Under the pieces are notes generated by a model. That model did no database searches, was not told the DNA's origin, and saw only the letters and a program-made list of their open reading frames with translations. Positions 11,701 through 24,450 of a DNA stretch of 64,000 nt are shown here, piece by piece. Position 1 is the first letter of the stretch. Each line of letters opens with the position of its first letter. The DNA comes from Hedera helix. Taxonomy: Eukaryota > Streptophyta > Magnoliopsida > Apiales > Araliaceae. The stretch is taken from assembly GCA_947179155.2 (NCBI GenBank), contig OX359275.1, positions 38,870,808 to 38,934,807 on the forward strand. Reading direction: 5' to 3'. The position numbers and the translations under genes were made by a program.

Positions 11701-13881
11701 ATGTTAAAGAAAATCAGAAGAAGAGTCAAAATCATAGCCACCAAGGCTTTCAAAAAACCTCGCAAACCCTATAATCCCCAAACCCCATCTTCACCACCGC
11801 CTGAATCCCCCAAACCTACCATGTCTCCATCTCCACACCACCATAAGCGGCCGAACCAGCCATTCCTTTTCCCCCAAACCCAATCTACAGTTCTCCCTGA
11901 TCCTTCCACTTTCTTTTCTCCCCACCTTTTATCAACCCCTTTGCCCACTAATTCCTTCTTCCAAAACTTTGTCCTCAAAAATGGCGACCAACCTGAATAC
12001 ATCCACCCCTATCTCATCAAATCTTCTCTCTCCTCACTTTCTGTCTCTTACCCATCTCTTTTCTCCAACTCTGCTTTTCTGTACCAGGTTTTCAACCCTG
12101 ATCTCACCATATCTGCTTTGAACAACACTAACCCGAATTCGACCCATTTGATCTCTTCTTTTAATGATCTCAGTGTCACTTTGGATCTCCCTTCTAGCAA
12201 TCTTAGGTTCTTTCTTGTTAGAGGAAGCCCTTTCTTGACCTGTGCTGTTACCAATGGGGTTGAGCTTTCGATTTCGACAATTCATGCGATTCTTGAATGC
12301 TCTTCCAATAGTTCTCTCACTAAATACACTATCAAGCTCAACAACAATCAGACATGGCTGTTGTATGCTTCTTCCCCAATTAAATTGAGCAATGACATTT
12401 CTAAGATAACTTCTGGTGGTTTTTCGGGTGTGATTCGGATTGCAGTTTTACCGGATTCGCAGCCTTCCTTTGAGGCAATTCTTGATCGGTTTAGTTCTTG
12501 TTATCCGGTATCTGGTGATGCTGCATTTACTAGCCCATTTTCTGTGGAGTATAAATGGGAGAAGAAAGGTTGGGGAGATTTGCTCATGCTTGCTCATCCT
12601 CTCCATCTTAAGCTTCTCTCGGAGAATGCTAGCTCAATCACTATTTTAGAGGATTTTAAGTACAAAAGTGTTGATGGGGAGCTTGTCGGAGTTGTTGGAG
12701 ATTCTTGGGTGTTGAAAACTGACCCTGTTTCTGTAACTTGGCATTCAATTAAAGGTATTAAGGAGGAATCACATAGTGAGATCATTAATGCACTTCTCAA
12801 AGATGTTGAGACTCTGAATTCAACAACAATAGAAACAGCATCATCATATTTTTATGGGAAATTGGTGGCGAGGGCCGCAAGGTTTGCATTGATAGCTGAA
12901 GAGGTGTGTTTTCCAGATGTAATTCCAGCAATCAAGAAGTTCTTGAAGGATAGTATTGAGCCCTGGTTAGATGGGACTTTTGCCAGCAATGGTTTCTTGT
13001 ATGATGGGAAATGGGGTGGAATTGTGACTAAACAAGGATCATTGGATTCTGGAGCTGATTTTGGGTTTGGAATATACAATGATCACCATTATCATCTGGG
13101 GTACTTCCTTTATGGAATTGCAGTGCTCGCTAAGATAGACCCTGCTTGGGGAAGGAAGTATAAGCCACAAGCTTATACACTAATGGCAGATTTTATGAAC
13201 TTGGGAAGGAGAGTAAATTCAAATTATCCTCGTCTGAGGTGTTTTGACTTGTGGAAATTGCATTCTTGGGCTGGAGGACTGACTGAATTTGCTGATGGAC
13301 GAAATCAGGAAAGCACAAGTGAGGCTGTGAATGGTTACTATTCAGCTGCTTTAATGGGGTTGGCATATGGAGATACCCATCTTGTTGCTATTGGATCCAC
13401 ACTTTCAGCAATGGAGATTCAGTCAGCACAAACTTGGTGGCATGTGAGGGAAGGGGATAATATGTATCCTGAAGAATTCACCAGGGAGAATAGGGTGGTG
13501 GGTGTTTTGTGGGCTAACAAGAGGGACAGTGGGCTTTGGTTTGCTCCACCTGAATGGAAAGAGTGCAGGCTGGGAATTCAGCTCCTACCGTTGCTGCCAA
13601 TGACTGAGGTTTTGTTCTCTGATGTTAAGTTTGCAAGGGAGCTCGTGCAATGGACATTACCGGCTTTAGCTAGAGAGGGGGTTGGAGAGGGGTGGAAGGG
13701 ATTCGTGTATGCATTGGAAGGGATTTATGAAAAACAAGTTGCTTTAGAGAAGATTAGGAACTTGAATGGATACGATGACGGGAACTCACTCACGAATCTC
13801 TTGTGGTGGATTCACAGTAGAAATGATGAAGAAGAGGGGTTTCATGGGAGATTCTGCTGGTATAAGCACTATTGTCATTAA
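11701..13881 (+). CDS. Glycoside hydrolase family 81 endo-1,3-beta-glucanase
   Basis: Single exon, 726 residues, from ATG 11701 to TAA 13879-13881. After a basic, Pro/Ser/His-rich N-terminus (residues 1-65) the GH81 beta-sandwich region begins, recognisable in TPLPTNSFFQNFVL and HPYLIKSS. The C-terminal (alpha/alpha) barrel follows, with LYDGKWGGIVTKQGSLDSGADFG. The segment around YNDHHYHLGYFLYG places D461 as probable catalytic acid, and NQESTSEAVNGYY places E537 and E541; the +4 spacing of the two Glu fits the catalytic trio known from yeast and bacterial GH81 enzymes. The enzyme cleaves internal beta-1,3-glucan bonds (callose or fungal wall glucan). There is no obvious signal peptide, so location is uncertain. 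Full length with no disruption. The upstream C/T-rich leader and an in-frame stop before the ATG support this start. Confidence 0.93.
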   Translation: MLKKIRRRVKIIATKAFKKPRKPYNPQTPSSPPPESPKPTMSPSPHHHKRPNQPFLFPQTQSTVLPDPSTFFSPHLLSTPLPTNSFFQNFVLKNGDQPEYIHPYLIKSSLSSLSVSYPSLFSNSAFLYQVFNPDLTISALNNTNPNSTHLISSFNDLSVTLDLPSSNLRFFLVRGSPFLTCAVTNGVELSISTIHAILECSSNSSLTKYTIKLNNNQTWLLYASSPIKLSNDISKITSGGFSGVIRIAVLPDSQPSFEAILDRFSSCYPVSGDAAFTSPFSVEYKWEKKGWGDLLMLAHPLHLKLLSENASSITILEDFKYKSVDGELVGVVGDSWVLKTDPVSVTWHSIKGIKEESHSEIINALLKDVETLNSTTIETASSYFYGKLVARAARFALIAEEVCFPDVIPAIKKFLKDSIEPWLDGTFASNGFLYDGKWGGIVTKQGSLDSGADFGFGIYNDHHYHLGYFLYGIAVLAKIDPAWGRKYKPQAYTLMADFMNLGRRVNSNYPRLRCFDLWKLHSWAGGLTEFADGRNQESTSEAVNGYYSAALMGLAYGDTHLVAIGSTLSAMEIQSAQTWWHVREGDNMYPEEFTRENRVVGVLWANKRDSGLWFAPPEWKECRLGIQLLPLLPMTEVLFSDVKFARELVQWTLPALAREGVGEGWKGFVYALEGIYEKQVALEKIRNLNGYDDGNSLTNLLWWIHSRNDEEEGFHGRFCWYKHYCH

Positions 13882-15142
13882 ACAGATCATCCTCTGTGTT
13901 GAGGATGTAGAATGACTTAATAAGAAGATGATTGATGAGTGCTGCAGATGTACACAATCTGAAACCATTCTATTGGGTTACTATATCATGATTGCATTAA
14001 ATATTGCGTCTAATGTATATTTATTATCTATTGTTTGAGCTGTTAAACATCAAAAAAATAAATTAATAAAACAAATGGTTTGTTTTGCCTCTTACTAGCA
14101 TATTTCATGATCAGATGTTCAACTGCTGAGCTTCCCAAACAATAGACGCTCAAAGAATATATCAAGTATTGTACGCAGAATGAGAATGTTCTCCTATAGG
14201 CTTTCTTTCTTTGGGTCTTTTATTTTTTTGGTTTTTTGGTTTTCTGTTCTTTTTTTTTTTTGTATGCGAATGTGAAAAGAGTAACGATGGTTTTTTAGTA
14301 TTTTGCCATTTTTGGTTGTTGAAGTGTTGTTATGACAATCTTCAGATTCTTGTGTTCTCAGATTTTGGTTCTTGTTGAAACGCTACAAGGTGCTTCTTTC
14401 AAAAGCAAGATTTAGTGTCTATAACCCTTGGTTTTTATGGCTCTGTCCTGTTGGTGGACCTGTGCAAAAGAAGCTATAGTTAGAGTAGCATCACTTATTC
14501 CTCTACCTGAGCAACATCTTGAAATTAAACTTATATCTGCATTCTGCAACTTGATAAATTGGTGAAGTCTTGGTAGTGTAACAGGACCTTTTAAATAGTT
14601 GTTGGTACTTCATAAAGATGGTTGGTCGTCAAAAAAGAATTAACCACTTCACTTGTTGACGCATGGTATGTTGTTTGTGGTTAAAATGAAAAATGACACA
14701 TTTCTTTACTAGTTCGCTTTGTCATGATTATACATTGATAAAGAGTTGATGTTGGGACAATTTCAATGACTGCCATATAAGTTTTGTGATGTTCAAATAT
14801 TTCTCTCTCTTTCACAGGTAATTTCCTTGACGGCAGTGAGTCAATTAAAGATAAAATAAAATAAAATCAAGCAATGGCTATGGTAGCCGGAGCTTAGGAC
14901 AATTAATTACTTGGGCGTGGATGAGCTGTTCCATTATAGGCGGATTTTGTTGGTTAAAGTTTTTCGTATGGCATAAGCCCGGAATGCAGCTTGTAGAGCA
15001 GGGGAGATGCTACTGATCCACCTCAGCCTTCAACAAGTGCAGTACCATGAATTTCTGTTGAAGTGATTCTCATTGGAAGTTGAAACTATGCTTCTTGAGA
15101 GATAGTATAAGTGTTCAAGGTAATGAATGCAGTTGCTGCAAT

Positions 15143-15145
<3 letters not shown>

Positions 15146-15187
<42 letters not shown>
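15146..15187. repeat. (AT)n microsatellite
   Basis: About 21 uninterrupted AT dinucleotides in the GH81-PERK intergenic region. Long enough to be length-polymorphic. Confidence 0.95.
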
Positions 15188-15190
<3 letters not shown>

Positions 15191-15862
15191 AAGGAGCAGA
15201 TCATCACTGGATATTGAGCAGGGATAGCTAAACAGCAATCATTAATTCCTTGTTTCCTCGTTAGTTCAGCCAACTTAATTTGTACCTGCATCAAGGACCC
15301 AAGTTGTTGAGTTAGTTAAGAAAGACCCTATGAATAACTTCTTAAAATCCAGTACAAACAAACTAGAAGTAATGTATTCATACTCTAGTGTTTGCGTTAT
15401 TGCGTATTTTTTTTTTTTTCCTTTCTTTTTTTCCTCGTGCCGTGTGGCTAAGACGCTTGTATTGACCATCAAATGTAGTCGTTATAATTTATTTTAACTA
15501 ATATATTTATGTTGTTTTTTACTAGCCTATAAAAATGTATTATATTAATATATAAATTCAAGCAAAGGGATTAACTAAAATGAAATTGATGTAGCCGAAG
15601 TGCTAGTGTCATGTTATACGTGACGAAGACGACAAAAATGATTATAGAGTAATACAGTAGACATTTTCTTTAAAATAAATAATGTATACCTTGCTCACAT
15701 AGTGTGTATGTGTATACAAATGTAGAGTCATTTTCGTTGACCCATAACTTGGTAGTTGTGGCCAACCGCCAACCTATGGTTAGAGCAGAAGAAAAACAAA
15801 CCCAACTAAAATGGTTTATTTATCTAAATATACATGGAATAAAGTCTTTAAAAAATTAGGAT

Positions 15863-15990
15863 AAAAAAAAAAATTAATATTTTTATAAGTAAAATTTAAT
15901 ATTTTTACAAGGTCTCATCTACTATTCATGTGACAACAAACTCGTGAAATTATCATTTTTACTTGTGAAAATATTAATTTTTTTTAAAAA
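15863..15990. repeat. Short palindromic AT-rich element (TATTTTCACAAG family)
   Basis: The left arm, ending in ATTAATATTTTTATAAGTAAAA, pairs with the right arm TTTTACTTGTGAAAATATTAAT, giving an inverted repeat of about 30 bases around a 60-base centre. The TTTTCACAAG/CTTGTGAAAA motif recurs near 23581-23730, 24451-24670 and, as TTTCCACAAG, at 41025-41130, so these look like copies of one small family. No target duplication could be defined. Confidence 0.5.
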
Positions 15991-17072
15991 TAAAAATAAA
16001 AAATAAAGGCAAAAAGAGATCCAAATTGCGGTAATTATATTTAACGGATTAATTTTTAAAAATGCGTGCATGCAATCAAAATGGCAGTTATTTGAATAAT
16101 ACTAATGACAGATCTCAGAAAAGAATTTTAAAAGTGATTTTATGAAAATGTCAATGATTACAATGACAGGGACAGAGCATATACTCTGTAACACTTACAT
16201 GGCTTCATGATCTCTGCTTTGACTTCTCTTCCTTGAACGTTCACACTAATGTTAGTAGCATCACCAGATAATAACTGGATTTTTATTTATAATTTTATAT
16301 AAAGGAAAATATATATTTCTTTGTCATACACAGGTACTTCTCTCATTCGAATCATGCTCTGACTTTGCCATCTCTCTCTCAAACAAATTCAAGTGTAAAG
16401 AGTCTAAAAACCATTTTTTGAAGTCGTCCCCACGTTTCTTTGCACTTTTCGTGGTGACCCTTTACCATTATACCTGAAAGGAGCTTCTGGGCTTACTCTT
16501 CTGGGCTTAATCTTCTCTACTTCAGAGATTCCAACCAATAACAAATAAAGAGGTAAGACTTTTCCTTCAGTTTTGAGAATTGAATTTATCTGTGTTAGAA
16601 TTTGGTGGGATCTATACGTACTACATTGGTCCAAGAAAATTCTGTTGCGAAATTTATTTAAGAATCTGGGCGTTGCTGATATCAGATTAGGAATTTATAA
16701 TTTATCAAGAGCTCGGCTTTCTTTATCTGTTTTCTCCTCGAAATCTTGAAACTGGTGATTTGGGGTTTGCTTATATTAGGGTTTTTCAGTACTGGGTTTT
16801 GTTTACTTTTGATTAAGTGACTAGTTCTCGGTGAAAGTTGCAGTCTTTGTGAGACTTTATGATATATGGACAGACTTGGGCTATAAAGGAGAGGACTTTG
16901 GGTCAATGGTTCTAGCCGTATTAGTATTTTTTACAAGTTTCAATTATGAAATGGAGTTGTTTTGTATCTTTCTGGCAAACAAGATTGGATTTTATAGTGT
17001 TATAGGCCATGCAACAATGACATAAATGTTGGTAGGAGATAGATAGACAACAATTTTTTGGTAAGGAAAGTG

Positions 17073-20000
17073 ATGGCTTCAACGTCACCTTCCCCAAATT
17101 CTTCTCCTACAGCAGTTCCTCCAGCTTCCTCTCCCCCTACCAATTCTTCAGTCAATTCACCTCCTCCTACCGTCTTTCAGCCCAATCAGACATCTGTGAC
17201 ACCAGCTCCATCAAACCCTTTAACTCCACCCCCTCAATCTCCTCCACCTGCATTTCCTGCTGCCCCTCCTCCATCACCACCGGCAGCCACGCCTCCTCCC
17301 CCATTGCTTCCAACATCACCACCCACATCCCAACCACCACCAACCCTTCCTGCTCCCCCTCCTCCAGCTACAAAATCTTCACCCCCTCCAAATTTATCCC
17401 CACCACCACCATTGGGAGGCTCTCCTCCCCAAGCATCCCCAGCCCCACCGGTGGTAACTCCTCCACCTCCTTTAAATTTATCCCCGCCACCACCATTGGG
17501 AGGCTCTCCTCCCCAAGCCTCCCCAGCCCCACCAGCGGTAACTCCTCCACCTCCTTTAGCTGTTACTCCTACTCCACCACCTCCAACAGAAGTCCCATTG
17601 CCGCCTTCCTCTGATCCTCCACCTGCACCACCTGCAGAGCCTCCAGAGAAAGCTCCTCAACCACCTCTGCTAACCCCACCTCCATCTGGTTCTCCACCAG
17701 CTCCTACCCGTCCTACGGTTTCATCTCCTCCACCTGTACCATCATCATCTTTGCCTCCTATTTCACCTCCTGGTCCCCCAAGTAACTCATCTGTCAATGG
17801 AAGTTCTCCTTCCCCATTACCCACTTTTCCAACGGAGAAACCAACCGCAAGGTCAACTTTACCTGGTCCAAATATTACAGCAAATGCTGCATCCAGAGAT
17901 GCTGAGGGGCTAAAGACTGGAGGAGCAGTGACAATTGGAATTGTTGTTGGTTTTTTGGCACTTAGTCTTGTTGTGATGGCTGTGTGGTTCACGCGAAGAC
18001 GAAAGAAAAAGGGATCTGATTCAAATGGTGGGTACATCATGCCATCGCCATTTGCTTCATCCCAAAATTCAGGTAATGCTTTGACTGAATTCAGAGAGTA
18101 CTTTTCTTTTCTTTTTTGTTTTATGTTATTCACTGTTAGGGTAACATGTAAGTTGACATAATCTTACGTAGGCGTTCAAGTGTGAAATTGAAGGCTCGAT
18201 ATATAGGGTTGGGTGCAAAACCAAACAGCTTAAGCTTTTAGGTCAATTTGGGTTCAACATGTTTATTAGAGCCTTCATTATGGATTCCCCAGGCTATCCA
18301 TTTGTTGAGGTACCATGTGAGTTAACATAGTCGCATATTGATATTCGAGTATGAAGTTGAAGTCTTAAATATATGAGGGTGGGCCTTCAACAGGTATATT
18401 ATGGTATAAACTCCACAGGCTACCGAACATTAATCTTACATCTTGAAATGGTATATTCAGAAATGAAAATTCTGTTCTGGTACAAAAAGAAGTTGATGAA
18501 TATCACCCATTATGATTTTGCAAGTGGGAAGTAAGACATTTGTTGCAGAATGTTATCTAGAACATAATTACACTATTGCATGTTTTTGTCTAATAACACA
18601 GAAATTTAGTGTCTATCCTCATCATCTCAGACCCCACCCTCTAAAAATACAATAATTAATCAACTAATGATTTGGTTCTCGTATGCTTGTGAAAGGGACT
18701 GAAGTAACTGGTGCCTACTTTTCTTTCTGATCGAGGTCTAGTATTGAACTAACTAACGCCTACTGTTGTATTCTATTTCACCTTAAAATTGGGTTCTTAT
18801 GTTGAGCTTGGCTTTTTCTAGCTCATATGAAATCCCAAGTTCTGTTTTTCTTTTCTGAAAATGTTTCAGTTGTGAAAGGAAGCACAAGAATATGCAATTT
18901 ATTTCATGATCCAAATATATGCTTTTAGTTGGTTAACCATGATGATCTCATTTTCATTTTATAACATTGGGAGTGAGATGTTGATGAAACTCGCATATAA
19001 TCTCCAGATTCGTCATTCCTGAGGCCCCAACAGTCAATTCAGCCAGCTGGAAGTGCTTCTGGGAACAATTTCATGTATTCACCCGAACCAGGTGGTTTAG
19101 GCAATTCAAGGTCATGGTTCACGTATGAAGAATTATCTGAGGCCACATATGGGTTTTCAGCCAGCAATCTTTTGGGTGAAGGTGGCTTTGGTTGTGTTTA
19201 TAAGGGATTCCTGGCTGATGGAAGAGAAGTTGCTGTTAAACAGCTGAAGATTGGTGGTGGACAAGGAGAGCGTGAGTTCAGAGCAGAAGTTGAGATTATC
19301 AGCAGAGTACACCATCGTCATTTGGTTTCACTTGTGGGTTATTGTATATCTGAGCATCAAAGATTGCTTGTATATGACTATGTGCCCAATAACACCCTCA
19401 ATTATCATCTCCATGGTAAGACATACTTCTGTGTATTTAAAAAAAAATTGAATTAAGTACTTTGAATTTTGACCGTAGAAGCAGACTACTTTTTGATTAT
19501 GTGGCTTGAAAATTTAAATAGGGCTAATGCAGTTTTGGTCTAATAACGTGAAATTAGGAAGAAAAAAAAATTCCTCTTCCATTTGATGTTATATTCAACA
19601 ATAATGATCAATTTTTCATGACACTAACTGTGAGGAATCCCTGCCATAAAGTAATATACTTAATACGCTGAGGTGCTTTAGAGTTCTTGTTTTCCACTAA
19701 ACTGAAAAGTAACAGCAATCAGTGTTTGCAATGGCCACAATCTCACTAGTATTCTGTATATTTGGCAGGTGAAGGTAGGCCAGTCATGGATTGGGCAACC
19801 CGAGTGAAAGTTGCTGCTGGTGCAGCTCATGGACTAGCTTACCTTCATGAAGATTGTCAGTTCCATCTTTTTCTTTTTTTACCTTTTAAAATCAATTGCT
19901 GCCCAATGTCTTTAGAATTTTCATACCTACGTTGTTTTGGAGAAGTTGGCAATCATCTGATGCATTGTCCACTCTGTAGTGATTAGTCATTTTGTGCCAC

Positions 20001-22167
20001 TGAAGTACATATTGTTATAAATAATGTGCTGTAGAGCTCAAGACAAAATTTCCTCTGGATCCCAAATTAAAACAAGTGACTAAAGCCTTCAAATTTATCT
20101 GAACAAAAAATGTTTTATGTGAGCTGTCCTGCTCACAAATAGTTGCTAACAAACTCCTCTTTTTCTTTTATTTGATGTGTTTATCAGGCCATCCTCGAAT
20201 TATTCACAGGGATATTAAATCATCGAATATTCTCTTGGATAACAATTATGATGCTCAGGTATGCTCAGAAGCCAAGCATCTAGATATTAATACCCAACTA
20301 GTTTCTCAAAAATTCAGTTACATCATGCCTACTGGTGGACCTTTTAATGTTTTGTTATTTGCTTCCTTTGACTACTATAAAGTTGGCAGAATGACATGCC
20401 TCAGATAGATATTTGCGGTTACTTTATTTAATATGCATCCTAATTGACAGGTAGCAGATTTTGGACTTGCAAAGTTGACACTGGATTCCAATACACATGT
20501 GACCACTCGTGTGATGGGAACTTTTGGGTAGGTGATTCATATATCGTCTTATAGCTACTAAAGCATTGAGCAAAGATATGAGCAACAGTTAACCTTTATT
20601 TGTGTATAGTTTAGTTTGTTCTTTACAAATACCATCATAAATTATGTGAGCATAGACTTTTCACATGGTCTTTGTTGATGCCTTCACCACATGAAAATTG
20701 AATGAATTTATCAAGTCATTGGTAGAGTGAAGAAGCTACGCGTAGCAATGATCATCATGTTTATATGTTGTGATATATTGTTTTCTATTTTATATTCATC
20801 TGATGAATGACCTCGGGTGATTCGTCAGATACATGGCTCCAGAGTATGCATCAAGCGGCAAGTTGACAGAGAAGTCCGATGTTTTCTCCTTTGGGGTCAT
20901 GCTTTTAGAGCTCATCACTGGTCGCAAGCCTGTGGACGCATCTCAACCATTGGGTGATGAAAGCCTGGTTGAATGGGTATGCTTCCCTAACATGAACCTT
21001 AGTAGTGGTTTAACTTTTGACTTGTGTGTATACGAAAGTTTTGCTTAGTTTTTAATATGTTTACTTTGGGCCTCAAGTGGCAGAAACCTTTTCAAATTTG
21101 ACTGTGAAATAAAATACTATTGGGATCACAGATTCAAATTCATTATTTTTAACTACTATTAGGGGAAGCTGTGAATATAGGGGAGAAACAAGAGAAAAAG
21201 AAAAGGGAAGCAGTCAACACTCTGTTTCATCTTTGTGATTTCAACACTCACAGCCTTAAAATTCGCTTAAAGTGTTGGATCTTTCCTTTGTCTTCGTTTT
21301 CCTCCTGAGGACATAACTGATATTTCAACTCTCTTGTACACGAGAATTGTCCATAAATGTGACACATGTTCTATTGAATGAGTCATTTTGATAAATCAAT
21401 TTTCTGATGTAGTGATGTTTTTGCTTCTTTTTTTTCACAAACGGGCTGCAATTATTTACTGGATAAACAAAACCATAAGATCTTATATGCTTGCCTTAAT
21501 CTTAATTTTGGGTGTTTAAAACCAAAAATCTCATTGAATTCACTCAAAACTTTTTAATGCCAACCTTATTGAGATATTTTGCAATTGAAATAAGATGTAG
21601 AACATGTTAATGCTTACTCAAGATAAGTGCCAAATACCTGCATGCTATTTTTAGATTGTTTAGTACTCTCCGCTATACTGCTAGATACTTAGCAAACATG
21701 TCCTGCAGGCTCGACCTATGCTTTCAGAAGCCCTTGACAAGCAAGACTTTGAAGAGTTGGTAGATCCGAGACTCGAAAAGAACTATGTTGAACATGAAGT
21801 GTTCCGGATGATTGAAGCAGCTGCAGCTTGTGTTCGTCACTTGGGTGCAAAGAGGCCACGAATGAGCCAGGTACATTCTAAGCATTTTGCTCGACACTTG
21901 CCGACAATATCCTCTTTTCTTTCATCTAGGATGTGTTTTATAATAATTTCCCTTATGTCGCGTCCCCCCCCTTCCCAGGTGGTCAGAGCTCTAGATTCGA
22001 TGTTTGAGTTCTCAGATCTGACCAACGGAGTGAAACCTGGACAAAGTGAAATTTTCGATTCAAGGGAGCAATCTGCACAAATCAGAATGTTTCAGAGGAT
22101 GGCCTTTGGAAGTCAAGACTATAGTTCTGAATTCTTCAATCATTCGCAGAGTAGCTGGAAGAGCTGA
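17073..22167 (+). CDS. Proline-rich extensin-like receptor kinase (PERK), PERK8-like
   Basis: Eight exons: 17073-18072, 19008-19415, 19769-19855, 20188-20258, 20451-20527, 20829-20976, 21709-21870, 21979-22167; phases all agree and give 713 residues. Residues 1-275 are an extracellular Pro/Ser-rich domain without an evident signal peptide, as is usual for PERKs; a membrane helix lies at about 285-307 followed by RRRKKK. The kinase has its glycine loop at G390-E-G-G-F-G395, K411 in AVKQ, H505-R-D507, D525-F-G527 and A551-P-E553, so it is a complete RD kinase. PERKs sit in the plasma membrane and sense the cell wall. The eight-exon pattern is typical. Start choice: the ATG at 17073 is the first in frame after a TTG-led extension. 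Intron 7 (108 bp) is open in frame, so its retention would add 36 residues within the kinase C-lobe. Confidence 0.92.
17391..17558 (+). repeat. 84-bp in-frame tandem duplication in PERK ectodomain
   Basis: Two adjacent 84-base units (17391-17474, 17475-17558) encode nearly the same 28 residues, each starting NLSPPPPLGGSPPQASPAPP. They differ at only a few bases. The duplication keeps the frame and lengthens the proline-rich wall-binding region. Confidence 0.9.
18141..18395. repeat. Imperfect direct repeat in PERK intron 1
   Basis: About 75 bases from AGGTAACATG near 18140 recur, diverged, from AGGTACCATG near 18308, about 168 bases on. The copies share the order AGTTxACATA, ATTCxAGTxTGAAxTTGAAG and AxATATxxGGGTxGGxxC. 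Probably an old local duplication; no function is evident. Confidence 0.5.
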
Positions 22168-23033
22168 GTGAGGCAACTGTCATATATCGTATCGGCACCC
22201 ATGAATTCATCATGGATATGGAGCATTATAAGATTTATTTTGGTATTACCATGGCGATTATGCCAGGCAGGTAAGTTTCAACATCTGCTTGCCTAGTTGG
22301 AGTTAGTATTACCTCCTCTAGGTCTTAGAATTATTTTAAAACTTTGTTTCAGAGTTGAGATCTTTGTAAATAAGCCCTGCTAAGGTTTTGACTTGAAATC
22401 TTACACAATTCTTTCCCTTTAATGTTTGATGCTAGAGCTAACAACATGATTCAGGTATCTATTTTTGAATTTTTTTGTACAAGAATTCTTTGTATTTATT
22501 AAACATCAGCGAAAGCCATTTATATATTCTTGTATTTCTTTATCTCCTCTGTGTTGAAATTTTGCTTCCATAAACAGGGAAACTAATGTGGTGGAAGAAA
22601 TGGAAGTTTATCATTCATAACCTTGAACAATGTGAATGAAGATTCTCTCTCCAAAATATTCTTCTGTCACCTGATCATCTGACATTGGCTGATGCAGGTG
22701 CTCTCTTTTAACAACAACAGCAAAATATAATAAGCAATTTATTTATTTATTTTAATATAATTTAGTGTGTTATTTGTTTTTGCTTAAAAAAGGTTAATAT
22801 TTGATATAAAAAAAATGAATTAGTCTAGTCTAGTCTAGCCTAGCACTGCCCTACCTTAGGAGCTACAATTCCAAGAGTTTAAGGGGTTGCTCTTATTTCA
22901 AGGCCCACCGAAAAGTAGTATTTCCCTATCTAAAATATGAATAATAATTCATTGGTCTTAAAGTAAATTTATTCAGTGTCTTATGTTAATAAAATCTCTT
23001 CATTTTAGTGAGTTTATAACTGTACGTAGTAGA

Positions 23034-23448
23034 TAGGGGTGTTCAAAATTTTTGGTTTTTTCGGTTTTTTACCGAACCGATCGGTATCGGTTTTTTCGGT
23101 ACCGGTTTTTTTCGGTACCGGTTCTTTCGGTTTCGGTTTTTTTGGTTTTTTATATTTTTCGGTACCGGTAACGGTATGGGCATTTTTGAATTTCGGTTCG
23201 ATTCGGTATACCGAAAAAACCGAATTACATAATATAATAATAAATTTATATTAATTATTATATAATTAATAATAATTATATATATTGCTAATCGGTAAAA
23301 ACCGAAAACCGAATCGAATTTGTACCGTACCGGTACCGAAACCGGTAATTCGGTTCGATTTTCAGTTATTGTTTTAGTGGTAATTTCGGTTCGGTACGAG
23401 TTCGGTTTTTTCGGTACCGGCTCGATTTTTTACCGATAGACACCCCTA
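23034..23448. mobile_element. hAT-family MITE, 415 bp, perfect 8-bp TSD
   Basis: Terminal inverted repeats TAGGGGTGT / ACACCCCTA, with identical 8-base target duplications GTAGTAGA at 23026-23033 and 23449-23456. The body is packed with CGGTACCGG/TTCGGTTTTT and its complements, as in common plant hAT MITEs, and contains no coding capacity. The duplicated segment downstream retains the uninserted site at about 24318-24345. Confidence 0.93.
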
Positions 23449-23580
23449 GTAGTAGAGCACTATTAAAATAAAGAGATTTTATTAGTCTGTAACATCACGT
23501 GACATTGTCTCAAGATCATTTTTTTCTTAAAAAGTTAGTTCAAATTTTTATGGACCTTTTTTTTTATTTAGGAAATTTAT

Positions 23581-23730
23581 ATTTTTACAAGATAATTTGA
23601 TATTTTCACAAGTAGATCCTATTTAATTTTGTGAAAATATCAAATTATATATGAGAATTGATATTTTCACAAGTTAATTCTATTTGATCTTGTGAAAATA
23701 TTAAATTAGTTTGTAAAAATATTAATTATC
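23581..23730. repeat. Palindromic TATTTTCACAAG-family element in duplication copy A
   Basis: Contains alternating ATTTTCACAAG and CTTGTGAAAATAT motifs in opposite orientation around AGATCCTATTT and GATCTTGTG centres, so the region can fold on itself. Same family as the repeat at 15863 and 41025. Confidence 0.5.
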
Positions 23731-24450
23731 TTTTATAATACTGAGGTTTATATAATATATTTAGACATAATTATTTTTAAATATTAAAATTTAAAAATTA
23801 ATATTTACTATTCTGGTATAATTATATGTGTGCTATTGAAATTTGAATATTCGTCAAAGGAAAATCAAAGTAGTCTAAAAAGTGGTTGCAAGTCTAGCCT
23901 TATGATGGGGGAAAAAAAAGTCTACCCTTAGATAAATATAATGGGTAGTCTACCCGTGATTTATGGGTTTTTTAGCCGTACGGTTAGGTTTAGAACAACC
24001 TCAGGTAACAGAAGGACCCTACAAAGTTTGAATCTTTCTTGGGTGGTGTATACTTTCAAAATGGTTTTCAAAAAGAAGTTATATTAATGGGAGATTATTT
24101 AATATTATATTTAATTAAGTATTATAATTTTTATAGTAAATTTTTTTAGACAAAATGTAGGCAAAAGTTGATAACTTTGGAAAATTCTTTAAATATGTGA
24201 TTAAGATTATTCCATAAATAATATCATAAAAAATAATTATGTGATTAAGATTATTTAATCTAAAAATTAATAATTTTAAAATTATAATACTTAATTTTAT
24301 AATTAGTAAGTTTATAACTGTATGTAGTGGAGCACCATTAAAATAGAAAGATTTTATTAGTCTGTACCATCACGTGACGTTGTCTCAAGATTATTTTTTT
24401 CTAAAAAAGTTAGTTCAAATTTTTATGGACCTTTTTTTTTATTTAGGAAA

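Larger units (their letters stand above)
13882..17072. other. Intergenic, GH81 3' region and PERK promoter/5' UTR
   Basis: No coding exon is recognisable. Sequence just after 13881 is the GH81 3' UTR. It contains an AT microsatellite, a short palindromic repeat and T-rich tracts. From about 16300 the base composition rises in G+C, with CTCTCTCTCAAAC at 16371 and a possible leader-exon donor AGAG/GTAAGA near 16551, so the PERK 5' UTR may be split by an intron ending shortly before 17073. That splice is a guess. Confidence 0.45.

Noticed and set aside
17657..18133. 158-codon minus-strand ORF with Gly-rich sequence
   Set aside because: Complement of the PERK proline-rich coding region; GGT/GGA strings mirror CCT/CCA codons.
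23039..23254. 71-codon Phe/Gly/Val-rich ORF
   Set aside because: Translation of the TTCGGTTTT repeats of the hAT MITE.
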